A stretch of 64,000 nucleotides of DNA from Streptomyces sp. B21-083 (GCF_036898825.1 NZ_JARUND010000001.1:1302001-1366000); one strand, 5' to 3'. Counted from the stretch's first letter, positions 43,952 through 53,180 are shown. Notes: generated by a model from the sequence alone, not told the origin. Numbers and translations are program-made.

Positions 43952-46231
43952 TCACAGAGCGGGGGTGAAGCGGCCCCAGGCGCGGTGGCCACCGAGAAGG
44001 CGTGTCACCGCCTGCAGCACAGGGGGCCCGGTCTCGCCGAAGACCACCCCTGCGGGGCCCTCGGGGAGTCCGGCTGCCTCCAGTGCACTGACTCCTTCGC
44101 CCCAGGCCCCGAGGGCTTTGCCGTGACGGTACGCCTCGGTGACCATCAGCAGCAGGCGGGGGTCGACGGCTGTGACCACGGCAGCGTCGTCAGCCGCCTT
44201 GGCATCGCGGGCCCCGTAGGCGTCGGCGGCCGGAGCAGGAGCGCCGGCCAGCACCATCGCGTCGAACTCGGTGGACCGGGCAGTGGCGAAGGTGCGCTGC
44301 ACGGTGACCGGGTCACCGTCCGGGTCCAGGACCCCGCCTGTCGGTGCGACGACCAGCGGGACCATGCCGGCGTCGAGGACTGCCCGGCGCACCTCACGTA
44401 CACCGGCCAGGTCGTCCGTACCGCTGGTGACGATGCCGATGATCCGGCCGTCGACCGGCCAGTCCCCGCCCAGCTGGGACAGGGTGGGGCTCGGTTCGAC
44501 CGCCGCCGACGGGAGGCTCGCCTCCGGGACCGGAAGGCCCAGACCGGACGCGACCCGGGTGCACAGGACCGGGTCGATGTTGGCGAGCACCTTCAGCGCC
44601 CGTTCCTTGATCACCGTCTCCCAGCACTTGCCGAGTTCGAAGGTGTAGGCGGCGACGATGTGTTCGCGCTCGGTGGGAGACATGCTGAGCCAGAACAGCC
44701 GGGCCTGGCTGAAGTGGTCGTCGAAGGACACCGCCGCGTCACGCACCTTGCGGGACGCGGGCACCTCGACCGGCACCTCGATGTACGCCCCGGTGTCCGC
44801 ACCGGCGAGGAACGGGCAGCCGCCGTCAAGGGAGTTGGGCCGGTACGGTGCCACGCCGCGGTGGACCGCGGTCTGGTGCATGCCGTCACGCAGCATGTCG
44901 TTGACGGGCGCGTGCGTGCGGTTGATGGGGAGCTGCCCGAAGTTGGGCCCGCCCAGCCGGGTGAGCTGGGTGTCGAGGTAGGAGAACAGGCGACCCTGCA
45001 GCAGGGGGTCGTTGGTGACGTCGATCCCCGGAACCAGGTGTCCGACGTGGAAGGCGACCTGTTCGGTCTCGGCGAAGAAGTTCGACGGGTTGGCGTTGAG
45101 CGTCATCAGGCCGATCGGGCGGACCGGAGCGAGTTCCTCGGGGACGATCTTCGTCGGGTCGAGCAGGTCGATGCCCTGGAACATCTGGTCCTCGGTGTCC
45201 GGGAAGGTCTGCACGCCCAGTTCCCACTCCGGAAAGGCGCCCGCCTCGATCGCGTCCGCGAGGTCACGGCGATGGAAGTCGGGGTCCATGCCCGCGGTGA
45301 TCTGAGCTTCCTCCCACACCAGCGAGTGCACACCCAGCTTCGGCTTCCAGTGGAACTTCACCAGCGTGGTCGCACCCTCGGCGTTGACCAGCCGGAACGT
45401 GTGGACGCCGAAGCCCTCCATCATCCGGTACGAGCGCGGGATACCCCGGTCGGACATGTTCCACAGCGTGTGGTGGGTCGCCTCCGTGTGGAGGGTGACG
45501 AAGTCCCAGAACGTGTCGTGGGCGCTCTGCGCCTGCGGGATCTCCCGGTCCGGATGCGGCTTGCCCGCGTGGATGACATCGGGGAACTTGATCGCGTCCT
45601 GGATGAAGAACACCGGGATGTTGTTGCCGACCAGGTCGAAGACGCCCTCGTCGGTGTAGAACTTCGTCGCGAAGCCCCGGGTGTCGCGCACCGTGTCGGC
45701 CGATCCGCGCGAGCCCAGGACGGTGGAGAAACGGACGAACACGGGCGTCTCGACGCCCTCGGCGAGGAAGGCGGCCTTGGTGATTCCGGCAGCGGCGCCA
45801 TAGCCCCGGAACACGCCGTGGGCGGCTGCGCCACGGGCGTGTACCACCCGCTCGGGAATGCGTTCGTGATCGAAGTGGGTGATCTTCTCCCGCAGGTGGT
45901 GGTCCTGCAGCAGCACCGGGCCGCGGGGACCGGCCTTCAGGGAGTGGTCGGTGTCGTACAGGCGCGCACCCTGTGCGGTGGTGAGGCGGTCACCGCCCTG
46001 CGCGACCTTCTTCTGCGGAGCCCCGGTGGCCTGGCCGGTCGGGCTGTACGTATCCGGTCCTCGCTGGTCGGGCTTGGGCAACAGCGGCCCCCGCTCCTCG
46101 GTCGGCTCCTCGACCGACGGCTCCTCGGGGCCCGGAGCGCCAGGAATCTCGTTTCCTGCCCGGACAACGTCCTGAACCTTTTCCACGACCTTCTCCGCCG
46201 CAGCCGCCACAGGGTTCTTCTTCTCGCTCAC
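43952..46231 (-). CDS. katE: Large-subunit (clade 2, HPII-type) catalase
   Basis: 759 residues, the length of large catalases with a C-terminal flavodoxin/GATase-like domain. Heme-side catalytic His in RVVHARGAAAHGVF, Asn in VGNNIPVFFIQDA, heme-ligand Tyr region RLFSYLDTQLTRLG, and C-terminal domain with VDGRIIGIVTSGTDDLAGVR. Decomposes hydrogen peroxide; cytosolic. The N-terminal 70 residues are a charged extension. It is monocistronic, with a decayed decarboxylase fragment behind it. Confidence 0.95.
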   Translation of the reverse strand: MSEKKNPVAAAAEKVVEKVQDVVRAGNEIPGAPGPEEPSVEEPTEERGPLLPKPDQRGPDTYSPTGQATGAPQKKVAQGGDRLTTAQGARLYDTDHSLKAGPRGPVLLQDHHLREKITHFDHERIPERVVHARGAAAHGVFRGYGAAAGITKAAFLAEGVETPVFVRFSTVLGSRGSADTVRDTRGFATKFYTDEGVFDLVGNNIPVFFIQDAIKFPDVIHAGKPHPDREIPQAQSAHDTFWDFVTLHTEATHHTLWNMSDRGIPRSYRMMEGFGVHTFRLVNAEGATTLVKFHWKPKLGVHSLVWEEAQITAGMDPDFHRRDLADAIEAGAFPEWELGVQTFPDTEDQMFQGIDLLDPTKIVPEELAPVRPIGLMTLNANPSNFFAETEQVAFHVGHLVPGIDVTNDPLLQGRLFSYLDTQLTRLGGPNFGQLPINRTHAPVNDMLRDGMHQTAVHRGVAPYRPNSLDGGCPFLAGADTGAYIEVPVEVPASRKVRDAAVSFDDHFSQARLFWLSMSPTEREHIVAAYTFELGKCWETVIKERALKVLANIDPVLCTRVASGLGLPVPEASLPSAAVEPSPTLSQLGGDWPVDGRIIGIVTSGTDDLAGVREVRRAVLDAGMVPLVVAPTGGVLDPDGDPVTVQRTFATARSTEFDAMVLAGAPAPAADAYGARDAKAADDAAVVTAVDPRLLLMVTEAYRHGKALGAWGEGVSALEAAGLPEGPAGVVFGETGPPVLQAVTRLLGGHRAWGRFTPAL

Positions 46232-46425
46232 TTGGTTCCGATCTTTGCGAAGGGGAGCGCCACGCGCGATGCGACCAGCGCCCGGGCAGGGAAGAGACCA
46301 ACTGCTGCCGACGGGTGCCCCTCAACGCGCCACCTGACACACTCACTGGCCCGTTCGGCGCCATGACACGCAGCGGGACCGCCGTACGCGAACCCGTGGT
46401 CCCGGACGTGGGACGGGGTGCCGGT
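46232..46425. other. Intergenic region upstream of the catalase
   Basis: Leftward promoter region of katE. GAAGGGG lies about 20 bases before the catalase start. I see no clear operator palindrome. Confidence 0.35.
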
Positions 46426-47610
46426 TCAGGGGCGCAGCAGGGTTTTGATCATGCCGTCCTGCTTGGCCTGGAAGGCCGCGTACGCCTGCGGCGCGTCCTC
46501 CAGCGGCAGATGATGGGTGGCAAAACCGTCCACGCCGAGGGTGTCCTCGTCGGTGAGCAGCGGCAGGATCTCCGGCACCCAGCGCCACACGTTCGCCTGC
46601 CCCATCCGGAACTGGAGCTGCTTGTCGAACATGCGCAGCAACGGCAGGGGGTCCATGGCTCCGCCGTACACCCCGGAGAGCGAGACGGTGCCGCCACGTC
46701 GTACGAGGTCGATCGCCGCGTAGAGCGCGCCGAGGCGGTCCACGCCCGCCTTCTCCATGAGCGGCTGGGCCAGCGCGTCGGGCAGCAGCGCGGTCGCCCA
46801 CTGGACGGTCTTGGCCACCTGGGTGCCGTGCGCCTCCATGCCGACCGCGTCGATCACCGCGTCGGTGCCGCGGCCGTCGGTCAGTTCGCGCACCGCGTCC
46901 CCGAGGTCCTTCTTGTGGCGGCGCAGGTCCAGGCAGGTCACGCCGTGCGCGGAGGCGCGGTCGAGGCGTTCGTTCACGAGGTCGACGCCGATGACCAGCC
47001 CGGCGCCCCGGTGCTGGGCGACGCGCGTGGCCATGTCTCCGATCGGGCCGAGCCCGAGCACGGTGAGCGAGCCGCCCGGCGGCACCGCCGCGTACTCGAC
47101 GGCCTGCCAGGCGGTCGGCAGTACGTCGGAGAGGTAGACGAAACGGTCGTCGGCCGGCCCCTTGGGCACCTTGATCGGCAAGGTGTTGCCGAACGGCACC
47201 CGCAGGTACTCGGCCTGCCCGCCCGGCACCTGCCCGTAGAGCTTGGTGTAGCCGAACAGGGAGGCGCCGCAGCCGTAGGCGCGCACCTGCGTCGTCTCAC
47301 ACTGCGAATGAAGACCCTGGGAGCACATGAAACAGGTGCCGCAGGAGACGTTGAACGGGATGACGACCCGGTCCCCGGGCGCGACGGCGTGCACCTCGGG
47401 GCCGGCCTCCTCGACGACGCCCATGGCTTCGTGACCCAGGATGTCGCCCGGATCCAGGAACGGCCCGAGGACTTCGTAGAGGTGGAGGTCGGAGCCGCAG
47501 ATACCGGTGGAGGTGATCCGCACGATCACGTCGTCAGGCTGTTCGATCACCGGATCGGGGACCGTCTCCACCCGGACGTCCCGCCGACCCTGCCAGGTCA
47601 GAGCACGCAT
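46426..47610 (-). CDS. Zinc-dependent alcohol/formaldehyde dehydrogenase-like protein
   Basis: 394 residues. Medium-chain dehydrogenase with catalytic zinc motif GICGSDLHLYE, DILGHEAMGVVEEAG, structural-zinc cysteines SCGTCFMCSQGLHSQC, and nucleotide fold LTVLGLGPIGDMATRVAQ. The insertions and length fit the glutathione-independent formaldehyde dehydrogenase/threonine-dehydrogenase-like subgroup. Substrate unknown. It may share a stress role with the adjacent catalase, but they are separate units. Confidence 0.93.
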   Translation of the reverse strand: MRALTWQGRRDVRVETVPDPVIEQPDDVIVRITSTGICGSDLHLYEVLGPFLDPGDILGHEAMGVVEEAGPEVHAVAPGDRVVIPFNVSCGTCFMCSQGLHSQCETTQVRAYGCGASLFGYTKLYGQVPGGQAEYLRVPFGNTLPIKVPKGPADDRFVYLSDVLPTAWQAVEYAAVPPGGSLTVLGLGPIGDMATRVAQHRGAGLVIGVDLVNERLDRASAHGVTCLDLRRHKKDLGDAVRELTDGRGTDAVIDAVGMEAHGTQVAKTVQWATALLPDALAQPLMEKAGVDRLGALYAAIDLVRRGGTVSLSGVYGGAMDPLPLLRMFDKQLQFRMGQANVWRWVPEILPLLTDEDTLGVDGFATHHLPLEDAPQAYAAFQAKQDGMIKTLLRP

Positions 47611-47850
47611 ACTGTCCGCCTCCTCGCTCGTCCTTTGATCAGTGACGTACGAGACCGGGTATCCGAGGTGGGCGCCCTAAACCAGCCCTACCCATGACGG
47701 CGCCGTGGACCGGAGCCGTTTCCACGAGCCGGGCCGGGCCTTGGAGGGCGCGCAGCGCCCAACAGCGGCAAGAAAGCGGGGCACCTCACGATGCGTATGC
47801 GAACCACAACTGGGAGCGGTCCCTCCGCGGAGGTCATCCTCGCTTCGCTG

Positions 47851-49038
47851 TCATCGATCACCCGCAAGGTCGAGATCGCGCTTCGGGGCTTCGGCGGCAG
47901 CCTGCGCCGGCCGGGGCTTACGCCACGGGTGAGCGATCGGAGCGGACACCCCACGCCACCAGGGGTCAGAGGGCAGCTGTCCCGCCGGTTCGAACGGCTC
48001 GCCCGGCCGAGGGAGCGCCACTGCCTGGCCGACCTCATCGGCAGCATCCTTCGTCCACTCCCCCGGCTCAGCCCACGCGTGCGGCGCCAGGTTGAACGTC
48101 CCCCAGTGGATCGGCAGCAGAACACCGCCCGGACCGCCTCCCTGCAGGTCAAGATGAGCCTGTGCCCCCTCGGCCGGCGACATGTGGATGTCTGGCCAGA
48201 ACTCGCTGTAGGCCCCGATCTGGATCATGGTGGCGTCGAACGGGCCGTGGTCGGCACCGATGTCCCGGAAACCCTCGAAGTACCCGGTGTCGCCGCTGTG
48301 GTAGACGCGGTGCTCCTCACCCGCGACGACCCAGGAGGCCCACAGGGTGTGCTGCGTGTTGCGCAGGCCACGGCCGCAGAAGTGGCGGGCCGGGGTCGCG
48401 GTCAGGGTGAGGCCGCCGACCTTCGTCGACTCCTGCCAGTCCAGCTCGCGCAGCCGGTCGGCCGAGACGCCCCAGCGCTCCAGATGGGCACCGACCCCGA
48501 GCGGCACCGCGAACAGGGTGTCCGTGCCGGCCAGCGCCTTGATCGTGGGCATGTCCAGGTGGTCGTAGTGGTCGTGCGAGATGACGACGACGTCGACCGG
48601 GCCGAGCGCGGCCAGCGGCACGGGCACCGGGTGCAGCCGCTTGGGACCGGCGAAGGCGAACGGCGAACAGCGCTCGCCCCAGACGGGGTCGAAGAGCACC
48701 CGGTGTCCGTCGATCTCCGTGAGCACGCTGGAGTGGCCCATCCAGGTCAGCCTGAGACCGCTCACCGGAGGTTTGGCGAGGTCGGCGAGCGTCGTGGCGT
48801 GCACCGGCACCGTGCCGGCCGGGGCGCGGCGGGCCCGGTCCTCCTTGCGCAGGGACGACTTCGCGAACTCCAGCATGGCGCCGTCGGGCCTGGGGGTGCC
48901 CGGCGGATTCTGGAAGACACCGTCCGCGAAGTGCGGCGATCTGCGGATCCGGGCGAGGCGCTCCCCACTCGCGTCCGCACCGAAGGCCTCGGGCCGCAGT
49001 GCGCGCAGCCTGGAGCTCGGAGAGGGGAATCCGGTCAC
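47851..49038 (-). CDS. MBL-fold metallo-hydrolase (UlaG/NAPE-PLD-like)
   Basis: 395 residues. Metal-binding motif SHDHYDHLD, with TWMGHSSVLTEIDGHRVLFD before it, YHSGDTGYFEGFRDIG and the distal His in LPIHWGTFNLAPHAW, all in the order of the UlaG/NAPE-PLD-like branch. Substrates may be phosphodiesters or lactones; unknown here. No signal peptide. It shares an upstream region of 320 bp, containing a tandem repeat, with the divergent dehydrogenase. Confidence 0.9.
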   Translation of the reverse strand: MTGFPSPSSRLRALRPEAFGADASGERLARIRRSPHFADGVFQNPPGTPRPDGAMLEFAKSSLRKEDRARRAPAGTVPVHATTLADLAKPPVSGLRLTWMGHSSVLTEIDGHRVLFDPVWGERCSPFAFAGPKRLHPVPVPLAALGPVDVVVISHDHYDHLDMPTIKALAGTDTLFAVPLGVGAHLERWGVSADRLRELDWQESTKVGGLTLTATPARHFCGRGLRNTQHTLWASWVVAGEEHRVYHSGDTGYFEGFRDIGADHGPFDATMIQIGAYSEFWPDIHMSPAEGAQAHLDLQGGGPGGVLLPIHWGTFNLAPHAWAEPGEWTKDAADEVGQAVALPRPGEPFEPAGQLPSDPWWRGVSAPIAHPWRKPRPAQAAAEAPKRDLDLAGDR

Positions 49039-49220
49039 GGTACCTCCAGGAAAAGTCGGTCAGGCATTCCATTATGGTCGCTCTCCACGACACTCCGGCG
49101 TCGGGCGTGTGTCCGCCGGGTCCTTCCGAGCGAGGACCGACGCCCTGAACCGCCATTCGACGCCGCCGAACGACGGAACACGGCCGGAGGGACACGCGTG
49201 GTAGCCGGGGCAGGGGGGCC

Positions 49221-49292
49221 GCAGTACACCCCGTCGGCGCAGTACACCCCGTCGGCGCAGTACACCCCGTCGGCGCAGTACACCCCGTCGGC
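49221..49292. repeat. Four perfect 18-bp tandem repeats
   Basis: GCAGTACACCCCGTCGGC occurs four times without a mismatch at 49221, 49239, 49257 and 49275. It lies in the divergent region between the MBL-fold hydrolase and the dehydrogenase, 67 bp before the latter's start. Its period is a multiple of three and both strands stay open across it, but the reading frames are not gene-like. Confidence 0.95.
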
Positions 49293-49346
49293 GCCATGGC
49301 GGCCGACAGTGCACCGCGGCTCGGCCGCAACTGAACAGCGAGTCAG

Positions 49347-49359
49347 TATATTGCCCTCA
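49347..49359 (+). promoter_or_regulatory. Probable -10 element of a leaderless dehydrogenase message
   Basis: TATATT at 49347-49352 stands out in the GC-rich background and lies six bases before ATG 49359, so transcription should begin at the start codon. There is no ribosome-binding site. The -35 is not clear. Confidence 0.5.
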
Positions 49360-50549
49360 TGGCAACCCCTCAGAGCGCGCCTCTGCTCTCCCTCACCTGG
49401 ACGGATCACCTCACCGGCCGCCAGGGCTTCCTCGTCGTGGACAGACTGGTGCGGGGCGTGTCCAGCGGCGGGCTGCGGATGCGCGAGGGCTGCACCCTGG
49501 ACGAGGTCGCCGGGCTGGCCCGAGGCATGACCATGAAGGAGGCCCTGCACTACGACCCGGAGGGCCGTTACATCCCCTTGGGCGGCGCCAAGGGCGGCAT
49601 CGACTGCGACCCGCGGGACCCGGCGGCGTACGGCCTGCTGGTGCGGTATCTGCGCGCGATGCGGCCGTACGTCGAGAGTGTCTGGACCACGGGCGAGGAC
49701 CTGGGCCTCACCCAGGACCTCGTCGACCGGGCGGCGGCCGAGGCGGGGCTCGTGTCGTCGATCCAGGCGGTCTATCCGCTGCTGGACGACGAGACCGTGG
49801 CCCGGGAGCGGCTCGCGAAGGCGTTCACGGTCGAGGTGGACGGCATCGGACTGGACGAGCTGGTCGGCGGCTGCGGGGTCGCCGAGTCGGTGCTCGCGGC
49901 GCTCGACCGGGCCCAGGTGCCGTACGCCGGGACGCGGGTCGCCCTGCAGGGGCTCGGCACGATGGGCGGGGCCACGGCACGCTTCCTCACGCGCGCGGGG
50001 CTCACGGTGGTGGCCGTCGCCGACGTCAAGGGCACGATCGGCAACCCGGCGGGCCTCGACGTAGAAGCGCTGCTCGCCGCCCGGGACGCGTACGGCACCG
50101 TGGACCGCGCGGTGCTGCGCCCCGACGACCGCGAACTGCCGGGCGAGGCCTGGCTGTCCGTGGACGCGGAGGTACTAGTGCCGGCGGCGGTCTCGTACGC
50201 CGTCGACACCGGGAACCAGGAGGGCATCACCGCGCGTTGGATCGTCGAGGCCGCCAACATGCCCGTGCTGCCGGAGGCCGAGGACCTGCTCGCCGCGCGC
50301 GGCATCGTCGTACTGCCGGACGTGGTCGTCAACTCCGGGACGAACGCCTGGTGGTGGTGGACGCTGTTCGGGGACATCGGCGCGGACCCTGAGGAGGCGT
50401 TCGCGTACACCCGGCGCTCGATGCGCGCCCTGATCGACCAGGTGCTCGCGCGCGCGGAGGCCGACGGGACGACTCCGCGGGCGGCGGCGCACCGAATCGT
50501 CGAGGACCGGCTGCCGGTGATCGCGGAGCGGTTCGGGTGGTACCGCTGA
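49359..50549 (+). CDS. Glu/Leu/Phe/Val-type amino acid dehydrogenase
   Basis: 396 residues. Dimerisation domain with GGLRMREGCTLDEVAGLARG, catalytic-Lys motif PLGGAKGGID and VWTTGEDLGLTQD; NAD domain with ALQGLGTMGGATARFL and NSGTNAWWWW. Oxidatively deaminates an amino acid, or a related compound, to a keto acid. The substrate is uncertain. Probably leaderless. The TetR regulator gene starts 111 bases downstream and may respond to the substrate. Confidence 0.9.
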   Translation: MATPQSAPLLSLTWTDHLTGRQGFLVVDRLVRGVSSGGLRMREGCTLDEVAGLARGMTMKEALHYDPEGRYIPLGGAKGGIDCDPRDPAAYGLLVRYLRAMRPYVESVWTTGEDLGLTQDLVDRAAAEAGLVSSIQAVYPLLDDETVARERLAKAFTVEVDGIGLDELVGGCGVAESVLAALDRAQVPYAGTRVALQGLGTMGGATARFLTRAGLTVVAVADVKGTIGNPAGLDVEALLAARDAYGTVDRAVLRPDDRELPGEAWLSVDAEVLVPAAVSYAVDTGNQEGITARWIVEAANMPVLPEAEDLLAARGIVVLPDVVVNSGTNAWWWWTLFGDIGADPEEAFAYTRRSMRALIDQVLARAEADGTTPRAAAHRIVEDRLPVIAERFGWYR

Positions 50550-50660
50550 GAGCGCCCGGCTCCGGGTGTCTTCGCCGACAACCGGCCGTATCGACGGGGA
50601 TTCACGGACAGTGACGGGGCTGGTCCGACATCGTGTCCGGTGACGGATTAGTGTGGCCGC

Positions 50661-51275
50661 GTGGCAAGGATGCGGTTGAGCGTGGCCGAGCGGCGCGAGG
50701 ACTTGCTGCGGGCCGCCATCGAGCAGATCGAGGCGCGGGGTGTGGCGGCGGTCAGGATCGCCGACGTGGCCGCCGTCCTCGGGGTGAGCAACGCGCTGGT
50801 GCTGTACCACTTCTCGACCAAGGAGAAGCTGGTCGCCGCCGCGTTCCGGTACGCGGCGGAGGCCGATCTCGCTCACCTGGGCAGACTCCTCGGACGCCGT
50901 TCCCCGGCGCTGCGTCGGCTGCGGTCCGCCGTGCGCTGGTACGCGCCGACCGGTCAGGCCAAGGGCTGGCGACTGTGGATCGAGGGCTGGGCGGTGTCCC
51001 TGCGCGACCCGGCGCTGCGGGAGGTCGCAGGCGACCTGGACCGGCGCTGGAAGGCCGCGATCACCGAGGTCATCGCGGAGGGGGTGGCCGCGGGCGAGTT
51101 CGAGTGCCCCGACCCCACCGGCTCGGCACAGCGGCTCACGGCGCTGCTGGACGGACTGGCCGTCCAGATGACGGCGTACGACGGGGTGTCACGGACGCGG
51201 GCCGAGCGGTGGGTGGACGCTGCGCTGGCTGGGGAACTGGGGCTTGAGCGGGCGGCGTTGACCGGGCCCAGGTGA
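50661..51275 (+). CDS. TetR-family (BetI-like) regulator
   Basis: 204 residues from GTG 50661. HTH: RREDLLRAAIEQIEARGVAA, VRIADVAAVLGVSNALVLYH, FSTKEKLVAAAF; the C-terminal ligand domain (WRLWIEGWAVSLRDPALREV) is of the BetI/TetR_C_6 type. No ribosome site is visible; TAGTGT at 50649-50654 would give a leaderless message. It follows the dehydrogenase gene and may control it or neighbours. Confidence 0.92.
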   Translation: MARMRLSVAERREDLLRAAIEQIEARGVAAVRIADVAAVLGVSNALVLYHFSTKEKLVAAAFRYAAEADLAHLGRLLGRRSPALRRLRSAVRWYAPTGQAKGWRLWIEGWAVSLRDPALREVAGDLDRRWKAAITEVIAEGVAAGEFECPDPTGSAQRLTALLDGLAVQMTAYDGVSRTRAERWVDAALAGELGLERAALTGPR

Positions 51276-51295
51276 GTGACCTGGGCGTCGACCGG

Positions 51296-51381
51296 GGGCT
51301 GCCGCCCCCAGACCCCCACTTCGACCCTGAAGGGGCCTCGTCCTCAAGCGCCGGACGGGCTGAGGGTGCCCGTCCGGCGCT
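51296..51381. terminator. Bidirectional terminator within a common Streptomyces intergenic repeat
   Basis: AGCGCCGGACGGGC (51347-51360) and GCCCGTCCGGCGCT (51368-51381) pair perfectly with a 7-base loop between convergent tetR and SGNH genes. The preceding GGGGCTGCCGCCCCCAGACC and AGGGGCCTCGTCCTCAAGCG belong to a sequence block I recall from many Streptomyces gene ends. Confidence 0.8.
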
Positions 51382-51427
51382 GCGAAGCAGCGATGCCTCC
51401 GTGATCGACTCACGCGATCAACTGACC

Positions 51428-52246
51428 TCAAGCGACCCACTCGATGCGGCTCTTGATGTCGTCCGGCGACAGATGCCCCTTCGCCGTCACGGCGTCCCCC
51501 GACGACTCGCCCCTCAGCCGCCGCCCGATCCAGGGGACCAGGTACTCGCGGGCCCATTGGACGTCGTCGCGGCGAATCTCCAGAGTGCCTCGGGGAGGCA
51601 GCAGCGGCCAGGGCTGGTCCGGGTCGGCCGGAATCTCGAGGCCGAGCACCTGACCCGCGCGCAGCGCCACGCGCGTGTGGCCCTCCGCCGACAGATGGAG
51701 CCGGTCGCCGTCCCAGGCCCTGCGGTCCTGGATGGTCTTCAGGGACCACAGGTCGAGCACCGGACAGTTGTACCGGTCGGCGATGGCCCGGAGGTGTCCG
51801 TTGTACGTGGCGATCTTGCCGCGCATGTGCTTCAGGACGGGGACGTTGCGGGTGTCGAACCCGGTCGTCACCATGACGGTGCCGACCTCCGAGGTGAGGC
51901 CGATCACCGCTCGCTCGAATCGCTCGGCGACCTCGTCCGGGTCGCTGCCGGGCCGGATGATGTCATTGCCGCCCGCGCAGAAGGAGACCAGGTCCGGCGC
52001 CTGCTCCCTGGCGAGGGGAAGCTGCTCGGCCACGATCTGGTCGAGCAGCCTCCCGCGTACCGCGAGGTTCGTGTAGTCGAAGTCTCCCTCGGGACGCCGG
52101 TCGGCGAGCAGTACCGCGAAGCGGTCCGCCCAGCCGACGAACGCCCCGTCGGGGCCGGGGTCGCCGACGCCCTCGGTGAAGCTGTCCCCCACCGCCACGT
52201 ACGACCCGATCACTGCTCTGCTGTCATTCTTCGAATCGTCTGCCAC
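51428..52246 (-). CDS. SGNH/GDSL hydrolase
   Basis: 272 residues. Block I VAVGDSFTEGVGDPGP (Ser nucleophile), block III FCAGGNDIIRPG, block V DRLHLSAEGHTRVA (Asp and His). Esterase/lipase-type SGNH fold without a signal peptide, so probably cytosolic; substrate unknown. Members of this group are widespread housekeeping-like proteins in Streptomyces. Confidence 0.93.
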   Translation of the reverse strand: MADDSKNDSRAVIGSYVAVGDSFTEGVGDPGPDGAFVGWADRFAVLLADRRPEGDFDYTNLAVRGRLLDQIVAEQLPLAREQAPDLVSFCAGGNDIIRPGSDPDEVAERFERAVIGLTSEVGTVMVTTGFDTRNVPVLKHMRGKIATYNGHLRAIADRYNCPVLDLWSLKTIQDRRAWDGDRLHLSAEGHTRVALRAGQVLGLEIPADPDQPWPLLPPRGTLEIRRDDVQWAREYLVPWIGRRLRGESSGDAVTAKGHLSPDDIKSRIEWVA

Positions 52247-52335
52247 ATCGGCCCATGATTCACCTTCCGATGTGAGCTACGCGACCGTAGGAAGGGGTTG
52301 ACGCGCGGTGAGATAAGCCACTCGTCAAGTGTTGG

Positions 52336-53055
52336 TCAATCCGGAATAACGGGGAGACGCAGCCCACGGACGCTGAAGTCGGTGATCCGGAAGTGGCTCC
52401 ACGTCGTCCGGAAGGCGAAGTGCCCACTCGTGTACGGGTCCGGGTCGTCGTAGTCGAAGACGAGCCGCCCGTTGTTCCACCAGCGAACCGTGGATCCGGC
52501 CGAGACGATCCGCACCCGATGCCGTTCGTTCGGGACCAGCAGCGGCTCCGGGTAATCGTAGATCAGGGGGCGCACGCCGGCCTCGCCGACGTAACGGCGC
52601 AGCCGCGTCGTGGTGTTGGTGTTGGCGCCGTAGCCGACGTAGTACGTCTTGAGGTAGTCGTACTCCGCGAGGGCGCCGCTGCGCGGAGTGGCGAAGAGGT
52701 CGTCCGGGGAGCGTACGTCGACGGCGTTCCAGAAGTTGTTCAGGTCGGAGACCCGGTCGTTCATCCCGCCCGCCGAGACAGGCGTCGCCGTGTACTCGAT
52801 GACGTACGGACCTCGCAGCTTGCGCTTGAACCAGATGGTCGCACCGCTGGGTACGTCGACCTCCAGGACGCCTCGGGTCGCTGTGACGCTGCCGCCGTCC
52901 TGGAGTTCGACGGCCCACTGGCCGAGACCGTGCCGGAAGTCGTCGCGAGCCAGGAGGCGCCCGCACGTGGCGGCACTGGCACTCGGGGCCGGGGTGAGTG
53001 CGGTGAGTGCCGCGCCCGCGGCCAGGGTTCCGAAGGCTCTGCGAGTGGTCGTCAT
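52336..53055 (-). CDS. Tat-exported DUF6250-type protein
   Basis: 239 residues from ATG 53055. Twin-arginine signal (MTTTRRAFGTLAAGAALTAL) with cleavage near ASAA. The jelly-roll domain has VSDLNNFWNAVD and EYDYLKTYYVGYGANTNTTT, the pattern of DUF6250, often found with rhamnogalacturonan-degradation genes (YesU-like folds). An extracellular glycan role is inferred. A LacI-type palindrome (AAGCGCTT) lies about 30 bp upstream, consistent with sugar-controlled expression. Confidence 0.8.
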   Translation of the reverse strand: MTTTRRAFGTLAAGAALTALTPAPSASAATCGRLLARDDFRHGLGQWAVELQDGGSVTATRGVLEVDVPSGATIWFKRKLRGPYVIEYTATPVSAGGMNDRVSDLNNFWNAVDVRSPDDLFATPRSGALAEYDYLKTYYVGYGANTNTTTRLRRYVGEAGVRPLIYDYPEPLLVPNERHRVRIVSAGSTVRWWNNGRLVFDYDDPDPYTSGHFAFRTTWSHFRITDFSVRGLRLPVIPD

Positions 53056-53083
53056 GAGGCGGCTCCTTGTGTGCGTAGGGGGG

Positions 53084-53094
53084 AAAGCGCTTGC
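53084..53094 (-). promoter_or_regulatory. Putative LacI-family operator upstream of the DUF6250 gene
   Basis: GAAAGCGCTTGC around 53083-53094 contains the perfect AAGCGCTT palindrome with the central CG typical of LacI-family sites. It lies 29 bp before the start codon, overlapping the likely promoter. Confidence 0.55.
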
Positions 53095-53142
53095 ACAGAC
53101 AGGGAGTTCACTATCACACCCCCACACGCGGACATGAGCACA

Positions 53143-53180
53143 CCGAAGGCCGGACCCGGGGATCGGGGTCCGGCCTTCGG
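53143..53180 (-). terminator. Terminator after the M23 peptidase gene
   Basis: CCGAAGGCCGGACCC and GGGTCCGGCCTTCGG form a perfect 15-bp stem with an 8-base loop, 52 bp past the stop. Confidence 0.85.

Noticed and set aside
43364..46366. 1000-codon + strand frame opposite the catalase
   Set aside because: Gly/Val/Arg/Asp-rich antisense artefact; the minus strand carries catalase motifs throughout.
49221..49292. Possible CRISPR array
   Set aside because: Units are 18 bp, directly adjacent and without spacers; no cas genes are seen.
47791..49530. + strand frame with a QYTPSA repeat
   Set aside because: The repeat arises from the 18-bp tandem array; the remainder is antisense to the MBL-fold gene.
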